In this document: in pieces, positions 8,727 to 17,765 of the stretch
Layout of the letters: each line of letters starts with the position of its first letter
How positions within the stretch are numbered: position 1 is the first letter of the stretch
From: Curvibacter lanceolatus ATCC 14669
GTDB lineage: Bacteria; Pseudomonadota; Gammaproteobacteria; Burkholderiales; Burkholderiaceae_C
DNA length: 64,000 nucleotides
Reading direction: 5' to 3'
NCBI RefSeq assembly: GCF_000381265.1
Contig: NZ_KB906256.1
Coordinates: forward strand, 62,001 to 126,000
Notes under the pieces: model-generated
What the model saw: the letters and a program-made list of their open reading frames with translations, nothing else
Databases searched by the model: none
Told to the model about the DNA's origin: nothing
Program-made: the position numbers and the translations under genes

Positions 8727-9803
8727 ATGAAAGCAGCACGTTTCTACGACCGTGGCGACATCCGCATCGAAGACATACCCGAACCCGTGGTGGAGCCCGG
8801 CACCGTGGGCATTGCCGTGGCCTGGTGCGGCATCTGCGGCACGGACCTGCATGAGTTCATGGAAGGGCCGATCTTCATCCCGCCCTGCGGCCATCCGCAC
8901 CCCATCTCGGGGGAGTCCGCGCCCATCACCATGGGGCATGAGTTTTCAGGCGTGGTCTACGCCGTGGGCGCGGGGGTGGACGACATCGAGGTCGGCCAGC
9001 ACGTGGTGGTCGAGCCCTACATCGTGGCCGACGACGTACCCACGGGGCCGGGCGACCACTACCACCTGTCCAAGGACATGAACTTCATCGGCCTGGGCGG
9101 GCGTGGCGGCGGGCTGTCCGAGCGGATTGCCGTGAAGCGCCGCTGGGTGCATCCGATCTCCCATGCCATTCCACTGGATCAGGCCGCGCTGATCGAGCCG
9201 CTGTCCGTGGGCCACCATGCCTACACCCGCAGCGGCGCCAAGGCGGGCGACGTGGCGCTGGTGGGCGGGGCCGGCCCCATCGGCCTGCTGCTGTCCGCCA
9301 TCCTGAAGGCCAAGGGCCTGACCGTCTTCATCACCGAACTGAGCGCCAAACGCAAGGAAAAGGCGCGGGAATCCGGCGTGGCCGACCACATCCTCGACCC
9401 CTCCGAAGTGGACGTGGTGGCCGAGGTGATGCGGCTCACCGGCGGCAAGGGCGTGGACGTGGCGTTCGAATGCTCCAGCGTCAACCCCGTGCTCGACACG
9501 CTGGTGGCCGTGACGAAGGCCACGGGCGTGGTGGTGATCGTGTCCATCTGGAGCCATCCGGCCACGATCAACGTGCACAGCGTGGTCATGAAGGAGCTGG
9601 ACGTGCGCGGCACCATCGCCTACTGCAACGACCACCAGGCCACCATCGAGCTGGTCGAGCAGGGCAAGATCAAGCTCGCGCCCTTCATCACCCAGCGCAT
9701 CCAGCTGGAGGACCTGGTGGCCCAGGGTTTCGACACGCTGATCCACAACAACGAGTCGGCGGTGAAGATCATCGTGCAGCCGCGGTTCCAGCCGGCGGAG
9801 TAG
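8727..9803 (+). CDS. Zinc-type alcohol dehydrogenase, (R,R)-butanediol dehydrogenase-like
   Basis: Medium-chain dehydrogenase of 358 residues that would interconvert a secondary alcohol and ketone using NAD(H). The N-terminus has the catalytic-zinc segment WCGICGTDLHEF, then MGHEFSG and VVVEPYI. The Rossmann motif is GGAGPIGLL and VSIWSHPATINVH follows. The four-cysteine structural-zinc lobe is absent, as in Bacillus BdhA, and the region FIGLGGRGGGLSE matches that subfamily. With an AcoR-like activator and a monooxygenase next door, oxidation of a diol or secondary alcohol to a ketone for further attack is a reasonable inference. The gene ends only 18 bp before the decayed hpaI tail. Confidence 0.87.
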   Translation: MKAARFYDRGDIRIEDIPEPVVEPGTVGIAVAWCGICGTDLHEFMEGPIFIPPCGHPHPISGESAPITMGHEFSGVVYAVGAGVDDIEVGQHVVVEPYIVADDVPTGPGDHYHLSKDMNFIGLGGRGGGLSERIAVKRRWVHPISHAIPLDQAALIEPLSVGHHAYTRSGAKAGDVALVGGAGPIGLLLSAILKAKGLTVFITELSAKRKEKARESGVADHILDPSEVDVVAEVMRLTGGKGVDVAFECSSVNPVLDTLVAVTKATGVVVIVSIWSHPATINVHSVVMKELDVRGTIAYCNDHQATIELVEQGKIKLAPFITQRIQLEDLVAQGFDTLIHNNESAVKIIVQPRFQPAE

Positions 9804-9821
9804 CCGGTCGGCCGCCGGGGT

Positions 9822-9893
9822 GCGGCCGATTTTCTGGGCGCCCCGGACGCCTCGGGGGTGGCCGCCCTGCCCCGCGGCGGCACCGTCTACTGA
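9822..9893 (+). pseudogene. Decayed 3' end of a second hpaI copy
   Basis: The last 23 codons and stop of an hpaI-like gene without the rest: AADFLGAPDASGVAALPRGG followed by TVY and TGA. The intact aldolase ends [20 protein letters not shown]. The first 17 bases (9822-9838) are identical to 4438-4454, both copies end in V-Y-stop, and the middle has diverged. There is no start codon or upstream aldolase sequence; similarity stops abruptly at 9822. Its final 7 bases overlap the 3' end of the convergent permease gene, showing that the remnant marks the old hpaI-permease junction. Confidence 0.75.
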
Positions 9894-11395
9894 GGCCGGC
9901 GGCGGTGCTCGAGTGCGCCCGGGAAATGCATCTCGGCATAGGGCACCAGCCGGCTGCCGTGCACCAGGCGCCAGCCCCACCACATGGCCAGAAACACCGG
10001 AATGCCCAGGTAGGTGGCGATCAGGTCGCCCCAGGGCACGGGCCCGCTGCCGTGCAGGGCGTCAAAACTCTGGCCCAGCACCACCAGCAGGCACATGCCG
10101 AAGGCAAAGAAAGGCCCCCAGGGAAAGAACGGTGACTGGTAGGGCAGCAGGCCGGCGATGTCGATGCCCTGCACCTGCAGCCCGCGGCGGAAGCGGTAGT
10201 GGCTGATGGCAATGCCCAGCCAGGCGATGAAGCCCGTCATGCCCGACAGGTTCAGCAGCCACAGGTACACGGTCTGCCCCTCCCCCAGCGAACTCAGAAA
10301 GCACAGGGCCCCCATGGCCGTGGTGGCCAGCAAGGCCGGCACCGGCACACCGTGGCCGCTCAGGCGCTTGAACACGGCCGGGGCCCGCCCTTCCACCGCC
10401 AGGTTGTAGAGCATGCGGGTGGAGGCATACAGGCCCGAATTGCCGGCCGACAGCACGGCCGTCAGGATCACCGCATTCATCACCCCGGCGGCCAGGGCCA
10501 GGCCGGCGCGCTCGAACACCAGGGTGAAGGGGCTCACGCCCACCTCGCGCAGGTCGGTCTTGATGAGGTTGGGGTCGGTGTAGGGCAGCAGCACGCCGAT
10601 CACGCCCACGGCCAGCACATAGAACAGCAGGATGCGCCAGAACACCTGGCGCACCGCGCGCGGGATGTTGCGCGCCGGGTCGACCGATTCACCGGCGGCC
10701 ACGCCCACCAGCTCGGTACCCTGGAACGAGAAGCCCGCGATCATCACCACCCCCAGCAGGGCCGGCATGCCCCCCACAAAGGGCGCCTCGCCCAGCGTGA
10801 GGTGGCTCAGCCCCGGGCTGGGCTGGCCGCGGAACACGCCCAGGATCATCAGCAGGCCCAGCACCACGAAGCTCAGCACGGTCAGCACCTTGATCAGGGC
10901 GAACCAGAACTCGGCCTCGCCAAAGCCACGCACCGAGATCACATTGAGCGCGAACACCAGCAGCAGGAACAGCGCACTCCACCACACCCCCGGCACGGCC
11001 GGAAACCAGTACTGCATGACCAGTTGGGCCGCCACCAGCTCCACCGCCACCGTGACCGCCCAGTTGTACCAGTAGTTCCAGCCCAGGGCGAAGCCGAAGC
11101 CGGGGTCGACATACAGCGATCCGTAGGTGGAGAACGAGCCCGCCACCGGCATGTAGGCGGCCAGCTCGGCCAGGCTGGTCATCAAGAAGTACACCATGGC
11201 GCCGATCAGCACATAGGCCAGCAGCGCCCCGCCGGGGCCGGCCCGCGACACCATGGCGCCCGAGGCCACGAACAGGCCGGTGCCGATGGAGCCGCCGATG
11301 GCGATCATGCTGAGGTGGCGCGCCTGCAGCGAGCGCTTGAGGCCCGGAGCCGGCGTGTCGGCGTGGGGTGGCACGGTGGCGGGAGGTGGGGTCAT
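9887..11395 (-). CDS. APC-superfamily amino acid permease (LysP/AAT type)
   Basis: Inner-membrane amino-acid/proton symporter of 502 residues with about 12 hydrophobic helices. The family signature is clear at the N-terminus (LKRSLQARHLSMIAIGGSIGTGLFV) followed by GPGGALLAYVLIG and SLAELAAYMPVAGSFSTY. The segment FSFQGTELVGVAAGES is the usual TM6 region of amino-acid transporters of this type, of which LysP (lysine) is the best-known member; the actual substrate cannot be read from sequence. The gene converges on the hpaI remnant with a 7-bp overlap. Upstream there are 151 bp of GC-rich sequence before fdsD, with no clear promoter that I can pick out. Confidence 0.88.
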   Translation of the reverse strand: MTPPPATVPPHADTPAPGLKRSLQARHLSMIAIGGSIGTGLFVASGAMVSRAGPGGALLAYVLIGAMVYFLMTSLAELAAYMPVAGSFSTYGSLYVDPGFGFALGWNYWYNWAVTVAVELVAAQLVMQYWFPAVPGVWWSALFLLLVFALNVISVRGFGEAEFWFALIKVLTVLSFVVLGLLMILGVFRGQPSPGLSHLTLGEAPFVGGMPALLGVVMIAGFSFQGTELVGVAAGESVDPARNIPRAVRQVFWRILLFYVLAVGVIGVLLPYTDPNLIKTDLREVGVSPFTLVFERAGLALAAGVMNAVILTAVLSAGNSGLYASTRMLYNLAVEGRAPAVFKRLSGHGVPVPALLATTAMGALCFLSSLGEGQTVYLWLLNLSGMTGFIAWLGIAISHYRFRRGLQVQGIDIAGLLPYQSPFFPWGPFFAFGMCLLVVLGQSFDALHGSGPVPWGDLIATYLGIPVFLAMWWGWRLVHGSRLVPYAEMHFPGALEHRRRPQ

Positions 11396-11546
11396 GGCAG
11401 GGGGCGGCCTTGTGCCCCGGCTCGCCCGGCGGGCACGGTGCCGGGCCGGGGCGGGGGTCGCTGATTAAAAACGCCGCCGCGGTGGCGCCGGGGCGGCCCG
11501 GGCGGGCCAATCCCCCCAGCGGTCAAATCACACCGCCGAACGGCAA

Positions 11547-11804
11547 TCAGCGGGCGGGCGGCAAGGCCTCGCTGAGGCGCGCATGGTGGGCCATCACGGC
11601 CTCGCGCATGAAGGGATGCAGGGCCTGGCCGGCCTCGGCGTCAAGTTGCTGCAGAAATTGAGCGCGCATGCGCGGCTCCCAGAACTTGCGGATGTGCTCG
11701 GCGGCGCCGGCCAGGGCATCGGCGCGGTCGGGCATGGACTCGAAAAACTGGCCGATGCGATTGGCCATCTGGATCAGGTTCTGGGTGTGCAGATCGGTGC
11801 TCAT
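11547..11804 (-). CDS. fdsD: NAD-dependent formate dehydrogenase, delta subunit
   Basis: Small protein of 85 residues with the FdsD pattern: NLIQMANRIGQFFESMPDR near the start and HIRKFWEPRMRAQF in the middle. In soluble molybdenum formate dehydrogenases FdsD is a small accessory subunit that helps assembly or stability of the FdsABG complex. It is the last gene of the fdsGBACD order and starts 3 nt after the fdhD stop, so it is surely cotranscribed. It has no cysteine cluster of its own. Confidence 0.9.
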   Translation of the reverse strand: MSTDLHTQNLIQMANRIGQFFESMPDRADALAGAAEHIRKFWEPRMRAQFLQQLDAEAGQALHPFMREAVMAHHARLSEALPPAR

Positions 11805-11807
11805 GGC

Positions 11808-12647
11808 TCAGGCCTCAAGGATCACGCGCTGGGCATGGGTGTAGATGGAAAAATCGTCGCCGCGGGCAAAGCCCAGCAGGCTCAGGCCGGCCGCGTCGGC
11901 GGTGTGCACGGCCAGCTCGGTCACGCCCGACACCGCCGCCAGCAGCGGCACGCCGGCGGCCGCCGCCTTTTGCGCCATCTCATGGCTGGCGCGGCTGGTG
12001 ACCACGATGAAGCCGCTGCCCGCCTGGGCCGCCAGCGGCTGGCCGGGGCGCAGCAGGGCGCCGATGAGCTTGTCGAGCGCGTTGTGCCGGCCCACGTCTT
12101 CACGCGCCAGGTGCAGCTGGCCGGAGGCGTCGCACCAGCCGGCGGCATGGGTGGCGCCGGTGGCGCCCAGCAGAGGCTGGTGAGCGCGCAACTGGCCCAT
12201 GCCCCGGCTCAGGGCCTGGGGGCTGAAGCGGGCCGTGCCGCCCACCGGCTTGACCTGGCGCACGGCCTGGGCCAGGTTCTCGGCACCGCACAGGCCGCAG
12301 CCGGTGCGGCCGGCCAGGCTGCGCCGCTGGTCCTTGAAGCGCGCAAAACAGGCCGAGGCCACTTCGATGCGCAGGGTGAGACCGGCGGGGCTGTCGTCGA
12401 TGTCGATGCCGTACACCTGCTCGGCCCGGTCCACCAGGCCCTCGGTGAGCGAGAAGCCCAGTGCAAAGTCGGCCAGATCATCCGGCGTGGCCAGCATCAC
12501 GGCATGCGACAGGCCGTTGTACTCGAGCGCCACGGGGCGCTCCTGGGCCACCAGGTCCTGGGCTTCGTGCCATTGGCCCTGGCGCCAGCGGCGCACCGGC
12601 ACGGGGGTGCAGCCGGTGGGCTGGGGGGGGACGTCGTCGGGCTTCAT
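11808..12647 (-). CDS. fdhD: Formate dehydrogenase accessory sulfurtransferase FdhD/FdsC
   Basis: Protein of 279 residues that transfers sulfur to the molybdenum cofactor of formate dehydrogenase, a step required for activity. The catalytic CxxC motif is seen in AGRTGCGLCGAENLAQ, and the C-terminal half has the conserved HNALDKLIGALL and VVTSRASHEMAQKAAAAG segments. The frame is open further upstream to 12731 but that would overlap fdsA; I chose the ATG at 12647 (MKPDDVPPQPTG), which leaves a 25-bp gap. It lies between fdsA and fdsD as in the C. necator operon, where the gene is called fdsC. Confidence 0.92.
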   Translation of the reverse strand: MKPDDVPPQPTGCTPVPVRRWRQGQWHEAQDLVAQERPVALEYNGLSHAVMLATPDDLADFALGFSLTEGLVDRAEQVYGIDIDDSPAGLTLRIEVASACFARFKDQRRSLAGRTGCGLCGAENLAQAVRQVKPVGGTARFSPQALSRGMGQLRAHQPLLGATGATHAAGWCDASGQLHLAREDVGRHNALDKLIGALLRPGQPLAAQAGSGFIVVTSRASHEMAQKAAAAGVPLLAAVSGVTELAVHTADAAGLSLLGFARGDDFSIYTHAQRVILEA

Positions 12648-12672
12648 GGCGGTCAAGGCGATCAGAGCGGAC

Positions 12673-15600
12673 TCATTCGCCCTGGCTGGCGGCGTGCAGC
12701 AGTTCGAGCTGGGTTTCATGGAACTGAGCATAGCTGCGCTGCCACGCCGACTGGGGCTCGGACTGGTGATCGGACTGCTGATCGGGCTGCTGCACCGGCA
12801 TCACATTCACCGCCGTCACCTTGTACTCGGGGCAGTTGGTGGCCCAGTCGCTGCTGTCGGTGGTGATCACATTGGCCCCCGATTCGGGGAAGTGGAAGGT
12901 GGTGTAGACCACGCCTGGGGCCACGCGCTCGGTGACGGTGGCGCGCAGCACGGTCTCGCCCGCGCGGCTCTGGATGCCCACCCAGTCGCCGTGGCGGATG
13001 CCGCGCTCCTCGGCGTCATGCGGGTGGATCTCGAGCCGGTCTTCGTCGTGCCACTGGTTGTTGGCGGTGCGCCGGGTCTGGGCCCCCACGTTGTACTGCG
13101 ACAGGATGCGCCCGGTGGTCAGCAGCAGCGGGTATTTGCGGGTCACCTTCTCATCGGTGGGCACGTACTGGGTGATGATGAAACGCCCCTTGCCGCGCAC
13201 AAAGCGGTCCACGTGCATGATGGCCGTGCCGGCCTCGTCGGTGCTGTCGTTGCAGGGCCACTGCACGCTGCCCAGGCGCTCGATCTTGTCGTAGCTGACG
13301 CCGGCAAAGCTGGGCGTGAGCGCCGCGATCTCGCGCATGATCTCTTCGGGGTGCGCGTAGTTCATCGGGTAGCCCAGGGCGTTGGCCAGCTTCTGGGTCA
13401 CCTCCCAGTCGGCATAGCCGGCCTTGGGCGGCATCACCTTGCGCACCCGCGAGATGCGGCGCTCGGCATTGGTGAAGGTGCCGTCTTTTTCGAGGAAGGA
13501 CGAGCCCGGCAGGAACACATGCGCGTACTGGGCGGTTTCGTTGAGGAAGATGTCCTGCACCACCACGCACTGCATGGCCTTGAGCGAGTCGATCACGTGC
13601 TGGGTATTGGGGTCGCTCTGCACGATGTCCTCGCCCTCGCAGTACAGGCCCAGGAAGCTGCCCTGCTGGGCGGCCTCGAACATGTTCGGGATGCGCAGGC
13701 CCGGCTCGGGGTTCAGCGTCACCCCCCAGGCCGACTCGAACAGGCTGCGCGTGGTGCTGTCGCTGATGTGGCGGTAGCCCGGCAGCTCGTGCGGGAAGCT
13801 GCCCATGTCACAGCTGCCCTGCACATTGTTCTGGCCGCGCAGCGGGTTCACGCCCACGCCTTCGCGCCCCACGTTGCCGGTGGCCATGGCCAGGTTGGCA
13901 ATGCCCATCACCATGGTCGAGCCTTGGGCGTGTTCGGTCACGCCCAGGCCGTAGTAGATGGCGGCATTGACCTGGCGAGCGCTCTTGCGGCCTTCGCTGT
14001 TGCCGGTGGCATACAGGCGGGCAGCGGCGCGCAGCTCGGCCGCCGGCACGCCGCTCACGGCCTCCATGGCCTCGGGCGAGTTGTCGGGCCGGGCCACGAA
14101 CTCGCGCCACTCGCGGAAGGACTTGTCGTCGCAGCGCTCGGCGATGTAGGCCTCGTCCAGCAAGCCCTCGGTGACGATCACATGCGCCATGGCGCTGATC
14201 ACGGCCACATTGGTGCCCGGGCGCAGCTGCAGGTGGTGGGCGGCGCGGATGTGGGGCGACTTCACCAGGTCGATGCGGCGCGGGTCGATCACGATCAGCT
14301 GGGCGCCCTCACGCAGGCGCTTCTTCATGCGCGAGCCGAACACCGGGTGGGCATCGGTGGGGTTGGCGCCGATGACCAGGATCACGTCGGCCTTCTCGAC
14401 CGACTTGAAGGTCTGGGTGCCGGCCGAGGTGCCGTAGGTCTGGCCCAGACCGTAGCCGGTGGGCGAATGGCAGACCCGGGCGCAGGTGTCGACGTTGTTG
14501 TTGCCGAAGGCCGCACGGATCAGCTTCTGCACCAGGTAGGTCTCTTCGTTGGTGCAGCGCGACGAGGTGATGCCGCCGATCGAATCGCGCCCGTGCTCAG
14601 CCTGGATGCGGCGGAACTCGCTGGCCGCGTAGCCGATGGCCTCGTCCCAGCTGACCTCCTGCCAGGGGTCGGCGATGCTCTTGCGGATCATGGGCGTGGT
14701 GATGCGGTCTTTGTGGGTGGCATAGCCCCAGGCAAAGCGGCCCTTGACGCAGGCATGGCCTTCGTTGGCCTTGCCGTCCTTCCAGGGCACCATGCGCACC
14801 ACCTCGTTGCCCTTCATCTCGGCCTTGAAGGCGCAGCCCACGCCGCAGTAGGCGCAGGTGGTGATCGTGCTGTGCTCGGGCTGGCCGAGCTGGATGATGG
14901 ATTTCTCTTGCAGCGTGGCGGTGGGGCAGGCCTCGACACAGGCGCCGCAGCTCACGCACTCGGATTCCATGAACGACTGCCCCTGGCCCGGCGAGACGCG
15001 CGACTCGAAGCCCCGGCCCTGGATGGTCAGCGCAAACGTGCCCTGGGTCTCCTCGCAGGCGCGCACGCAGCGGTTGCAAACGATGCACTTGCTGGCGTCG
15101 TAGCTGAAATAGGGGTTGGAGTCGTCCACCGCGGGCTTGCTGTCGCCACGGAAGTGGTTGGCGCCGTCCAGGCCGTAGCGCACCTCGCGCAGGCCGGTGA
15201 CACCGGCCATGTCCTGCAGCTCGCAGTTGCCATTGGCCGAGCAGGTCAGGCAGTCCAGCGGGTGGTCGGAGATGTACAGCTCCATCACGCCCTTGCGCAG
15301 CTCCTGCAGGCGCGGGCTCTGGGTGCGCACCTTCATGCCGGCCTCGGCCGGGGTGGTGCACGAGGCCGGAAAGCCCTTGCGGCCCTCCACCTCGACCAGG
15401 CACAGCCGGCACGAGCCGAAGGGCTCCAGGCTGTCGGTGGCGCAGAGCTTGGGCACGCGCACGCCGGCGTCCACCGCGGCCCGCATCAGCGAGGTGCCCT
15501 CGGGCACCGAGACGGCGACACCGTCGATCTCCAGGGTGACTTCGCGCTCCGACACCCGCAGCGGGGTGCCGTGATCGGTTTCTTTCAGATGAGCCAGCAT
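12673..15600 (-). CDS. fdsA: NAD-dependent formate dehydrogenase, catalytic alpha subunit (Mo, Fe-S)
   Basis: Catalytic subunit of 975 residues oxidising formate to CO2. The N-terminal NuoG-like part shows a [2Fe-2S] site (LCATDSLEPFGSCRLC), a His-Cys [4Fe-4S] site (HPLDCLTCSANGNC), and two ferredoxin clusters (CIVCNRCVRAC and CVSCGACVEACP). The molybdopterin domain begins with the [4Fe-4S] motif CAYCGVGC, and the Mo-ligand cysteine is in CARVCHSPTGYG. A cysteine rather than selenocysteine shows a Se-free enzyme. The ATG at 15600 is preceded by AGGAG. It is cotranscribed with fdsG and fdsB, which pass electrons to NAD+. Confidence 0.96.
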   Translation of the reverse strand: MLAHLKETDHGTPLRVSEREVTLEIDGVAVSVPEGTSLMRAAVDAGVRVPKLCATDSLEPFGSCRLCLVEVEGRKGFPASCTTPAEAGMKVRTQSPRLQELRKGVMELYISDHPLDCLTCSANGNCELQDMAGVTGLREVRYGLDGANHFRGDSKPAVDDSNPYFSYDASKCIVCNRCVRACEETQGTFALTIQGRGFESRVSPGQGQSFMESECVSCGACVEACPTATLQEKSIIQLGQPEHSTITTCAYCGVGCAFKAEMKGNEVVRMVPWKDGKANEGHACVKGRFAWGYATHKDRITTPMIRKSIADPWQEVSWDEAIGYAASEFRRIQAEHGRDSIGGITSSRCTNEETYLVQKLIRAAFGNNNVDTCARVCHSPTGYGLGQTYGTSAGTQTFKSVEKADVILVIGANPTDAHPVFGSRMKKRLREGAQLIVIDPRRIDLVKSPHIRAAHHLQLRPGTNVAVISAMAHVIVTEGLLDEAYIAERCDDKSFREWREFVARPDNSPEAMEAVSGVPAAELRAAARLYATGNSEGRKSARQVNAAIYYGLGVTEHAQGSTMVMGIANLAMATGNVGREGVGVNPLRGQNNVQGSCDMGSFPHELPGYRHISDSTTRSLFESAWGVTLNPEPGLRIPNMFEAAQQGSFLGLYCEGEDIVQSDPNTQHVIDSLKAMQCVVVQDIFLNETAQYAHVFLPGSSFLEKDGTFTNAERRISRVRKVMPPKAGYADWEVTQKLANALGYPMNYAHPEEIMREIAALTPSFAGVSYDKIERLGSVQWPCNDSTDEAGTAIMHVDRFVRGKGRFIITQYVPTDEKVTRKYPLLLTTGRILSQYNVGAQTRRTANNQWHDEDRLEIHPHDAEERGIRHGDWVGIQSRAGETVLRATVTERVAPGVVYTTFHFPESGANVITTDSSDWATNCPEYKVTAVNVMPVQQPDQQSDHQSEPQSAWQRSYAQFHETQLELLHAASQGE

Positions 15601-15610
15601 GTTGAACTCC

Positions 15611-17194
15611 TCAGGCGGCTTGAGTGACTTGGGTGGCTTCGGCTTGCGGCGCGTCCGGTACGCTGAGTCCGAAGTCCTGCGGGTAGTGGTTGAGGGCCGA
15701 CAACACCGGGTACGGGGTCATGCCGCCCATGGCGCACAGCGAACCATGCAGCATGGTGTCGCACAGGTCGCGCAGCAGCTTGACCTGCTGCGGCTGTTGC
15801 GGGCCACCGGCGGTGATGCGGTCGATCACCTCCACGCCGCGGGTCGAGCCGATGCGGCAGGGCGTGCACTTGCCACACGATTCGAGGGCGCAAAAGTCCA
15901 TCGCATAGCGGGCCAGGCGGGCCAGGTTGGCCGTGTCGTCGTGCACCACGATGCCGCCGTGGCCCACCACACCGCCAAAGGCGGCATAGGCCTCGTAGTC
16001 CAGCGGCACATCCCATTTGTCTTCAGGAACATAGGCGCCCAGCGGGCCCCCCACCTGGATGGCCTTGATGGGCCGGCCCGAGGCCGTGCCGCCACCAAAG
16101 CCGTAGACCAGCTCGCGCAGGGTCAGGCCAAAGGCCTTCTCGACCAGGCCGCCGTGCCGGATGTTGCCGGCCAACTGGAACGGCAGCGTGCCGTGCGAAC
16201 GGCCCACGCCGTAGTCGCGGTAGAACTGCGCCCCACGCGCCAGGATGATGGGGGCCGAGGCGAAGGTGATCACGTTGTTGATCACCGTGGGCTGGCCGAA
16301 CAGCCCCTTCAGGGCCGGCAGCGGGGGCTTGGCGCGCACGATGCCGCGCCGGCCCTCCAGGCTTTCAAGCAGCGCCGTCTCTTCGCCGCACACATAGGCG
16401 CCGGCGCCCATGCGCACATGCAGGTGGAAGGCGTGCCCGCTGCCCAGCACCGAGTCGCCGATGAAGCCGGCGGCCTTGGCCCGCGCCAAGGCCTCGTTCA
16501 GCGTGGCCACGGCATGCGGGTACTCGGAGCGCACATAGAGGTAGCCCTGGGTGGCGCCCACGGCCAGGGCGGCAATGGTCATGCCCTCGATCAGCACATA
16601 GGGGTCGCCCTCCATGGTCATGCGGTCCGAGTAGGTGCCCGAGTCGCCCTCGTCGGCATTGCAGACGATGTACTTCTGCGCGGCCTGGGCATGGGCCACG
16701 GTCTTCCATTTGATGCCGGCCGGGAAGGCCGCCCCGCCGCGCCCGCGCAGGCCCGAATGGGTCACCTCGTGGATGATGGCGGCGCTGTCCATGGCCAGGG
16801 CGCGGCGCAGGCCGGCCCAGCCCTCATGGGCCTCGTAGTCGGCCAGGCTCAGCGGGTCGGTCACGCCCATGCGGCGGAAGGTGAGGCGCTCTTGCAAGGC
16901 CAGGTAAGGAATCTGTTCGGTGACGCCCTGGCGCAGCGCGTGCTCACCACCCTGCAGCAGGCCGGCGGCCAGCAGGGCGGGCACGTCTTCGGGGCTCACC
17001 GGGCCGTAGGCCACGCGGCCGGCGGGGGTTTGCACCTCCACCAGCGGCTCCAGCCAGAACAGGCCGCGCGAGCCGTTGCGCACCAGCTCGATGCTGTCGC
17101 CAGCGGCGGCCTGCAGGGCCTGGGCCACCTCGTCGGCCCCCACGGCCAGGGCGGCGGAATCACGCGGCACGAAAACACGGATCTTGGCAGTCAT
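15611..17194 (-). CDS. fdsB: NAD-dependent formate dehydrogenase, beta (diaphorase) subunit
   Basis: NuoF-like flavoprotein of 527 residues that takes electrons from FdsA and reduces NAD+. The NADH/FMN region has GLRGRGGAAFPAGIKWK and GAYVCGEETALLESLEGRRG; the C-terminal [4Fe-4S] cluster is ESCGKCTPCRIGSTRG. About 130 N-terminal residues precede the NuoF core, as expected for FdsB, where a thioredoxin-fold extension is fused to it. Its start is 3 bp after the fdsG stop and its end is 10 bp before fdsA. Confidence 0.96.
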   Translation of the reverse strand: MTAKIRVFVPRDSAALAVGADEVAQALQAAAGDSIELVRNGSRGLFWLEPLVEVQTPAGRVAYGPVSPEDVPALLAAGLLQGGEHALRQGVTEQIPYLALQERLTFRRMGVTDPLSLADYEAHEGWAGLRRALAMDSAAIIHEVTHSGLRGRGGAAFPAGIKWKTVAHAQAAQKYIVCNADEGDSGTYSDRMTMEGDPYVLIEGMTIAALAVGATQGYLYVRSEYPHAVATLNEALARAKAAGFIGDSVLGSGHAFHLHVRMGAGAYVCGEETALLESLEGRRGIVRAKPPLPALKGLFGQPTVINNVITFASAPIILARGAQFYRDYGVGRSHGTLPFQLAGNIRHGGLVEKAFGLTLRELVYGFGGGTASGRPIKAIQVGGPLGAYVPEDKWDVPLDYEAYAAFGGVVGHGGIVVHDDTANLARLARYAMDFCALESCGKCTPCRIGSTRGVEVIDRITAGGPQQPQQVKLLRDLCDTMLHGSLCAMGGMTPYPVLSALNHYPQDFGLSVPDAPQAEATQVTQAA

Positions 17195-17197
17195 GGC

Positions 17198-17728
17198 TCA
17201 GGCCTCCTGGGTTTGCAAGGGCGCCACCAGCTGGTCGAAACGCGGCAGGCTGACGCGGGCATGCACCCGATCGTCCACCGCGATGGCGGGGGACGAGGCG
17301 CACAGGCCCAGGCAGTACACGGGCAGCAGGGTCACGCTGGCGTCGGCGTTGGTGGCGCCGTGATCGCTGTCGGCGCAGCCCAGGCGGCTGCAGGCATGGG
17401 CCCACAAGGCCTCGGCACCGCGCGACTGGCAGGACTCGGCCCGGCACACCTGCACCACATGGCGCCCAGGCGGGCTGCTGCGGAAGTGGTGGTAGTAGCT
17501 GATCACCCCATGCACCTCGGCCCGCGACAGGTTGAGCGCCTGGGCAACCAGGGGCACGCCGGCCTCGGGCACATAGCCCAGGCGGTCTTGCACCGCGTGC
17601 AGGATGGGCAGCAGGGCGCCGGGCAGGTGGGCCAGTTCGTCAACCGCCTGCTGAACGATCTGCAGTGCGGCTTTCGGTGCCGCAGCGTCTGCGGTGGCTG
17701 CGGAATCTGAGGCGTGGGGGGTGCTCAT
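17198..17728 (-). CDS. fdsG: NAD-dependent formate dehydrogenase, gamma subunit (NuoE-like)
   Basis: Electron-transfer subunit of 176 residues with a thioredoxin-like [2Fe-2S] ferredoxin fold. The four ligands are visible as CRAESC in the first part and CLGLC in the second. The helical N-terminal region (LPGALLPILHAVQDRLGYVP) is typical of NuoE/FdsG. GAGGA precedes the ATG at 17728. It is the first enzyme gene of the operon, 37 bp after the transporter gene. Confidence 0.95.
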   Translation of the reverse strand: MSTPHASDSAATADAAAPKAALQIVQQAVDELAHLPGALLPILHAVQDRLGYVPEAGVPLVAQALNLSRAEVHGVISYYHHFRSSPPGRHVVQVCRAESCQSRGAEALWAHACSRLGCADSDHGATNADASVTLLPVYCLGLCASSPAIAVDDRVHARVSLPRFDQLVAPLQTQEA

Positions 17729-17765
17729 GGGGTCCTCTTCTTGTCTTGTGTCGATGGCGTGCGTG

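Noticed and set aside
12199-15627. 1142-codon plus-strand frame across fdhD and fdsA
   Set aside because: It spans two convincingly identified minus-strand genes and encodes a repetitive Gly/His/Val-rich product; typical of GC-rich antisense frames.
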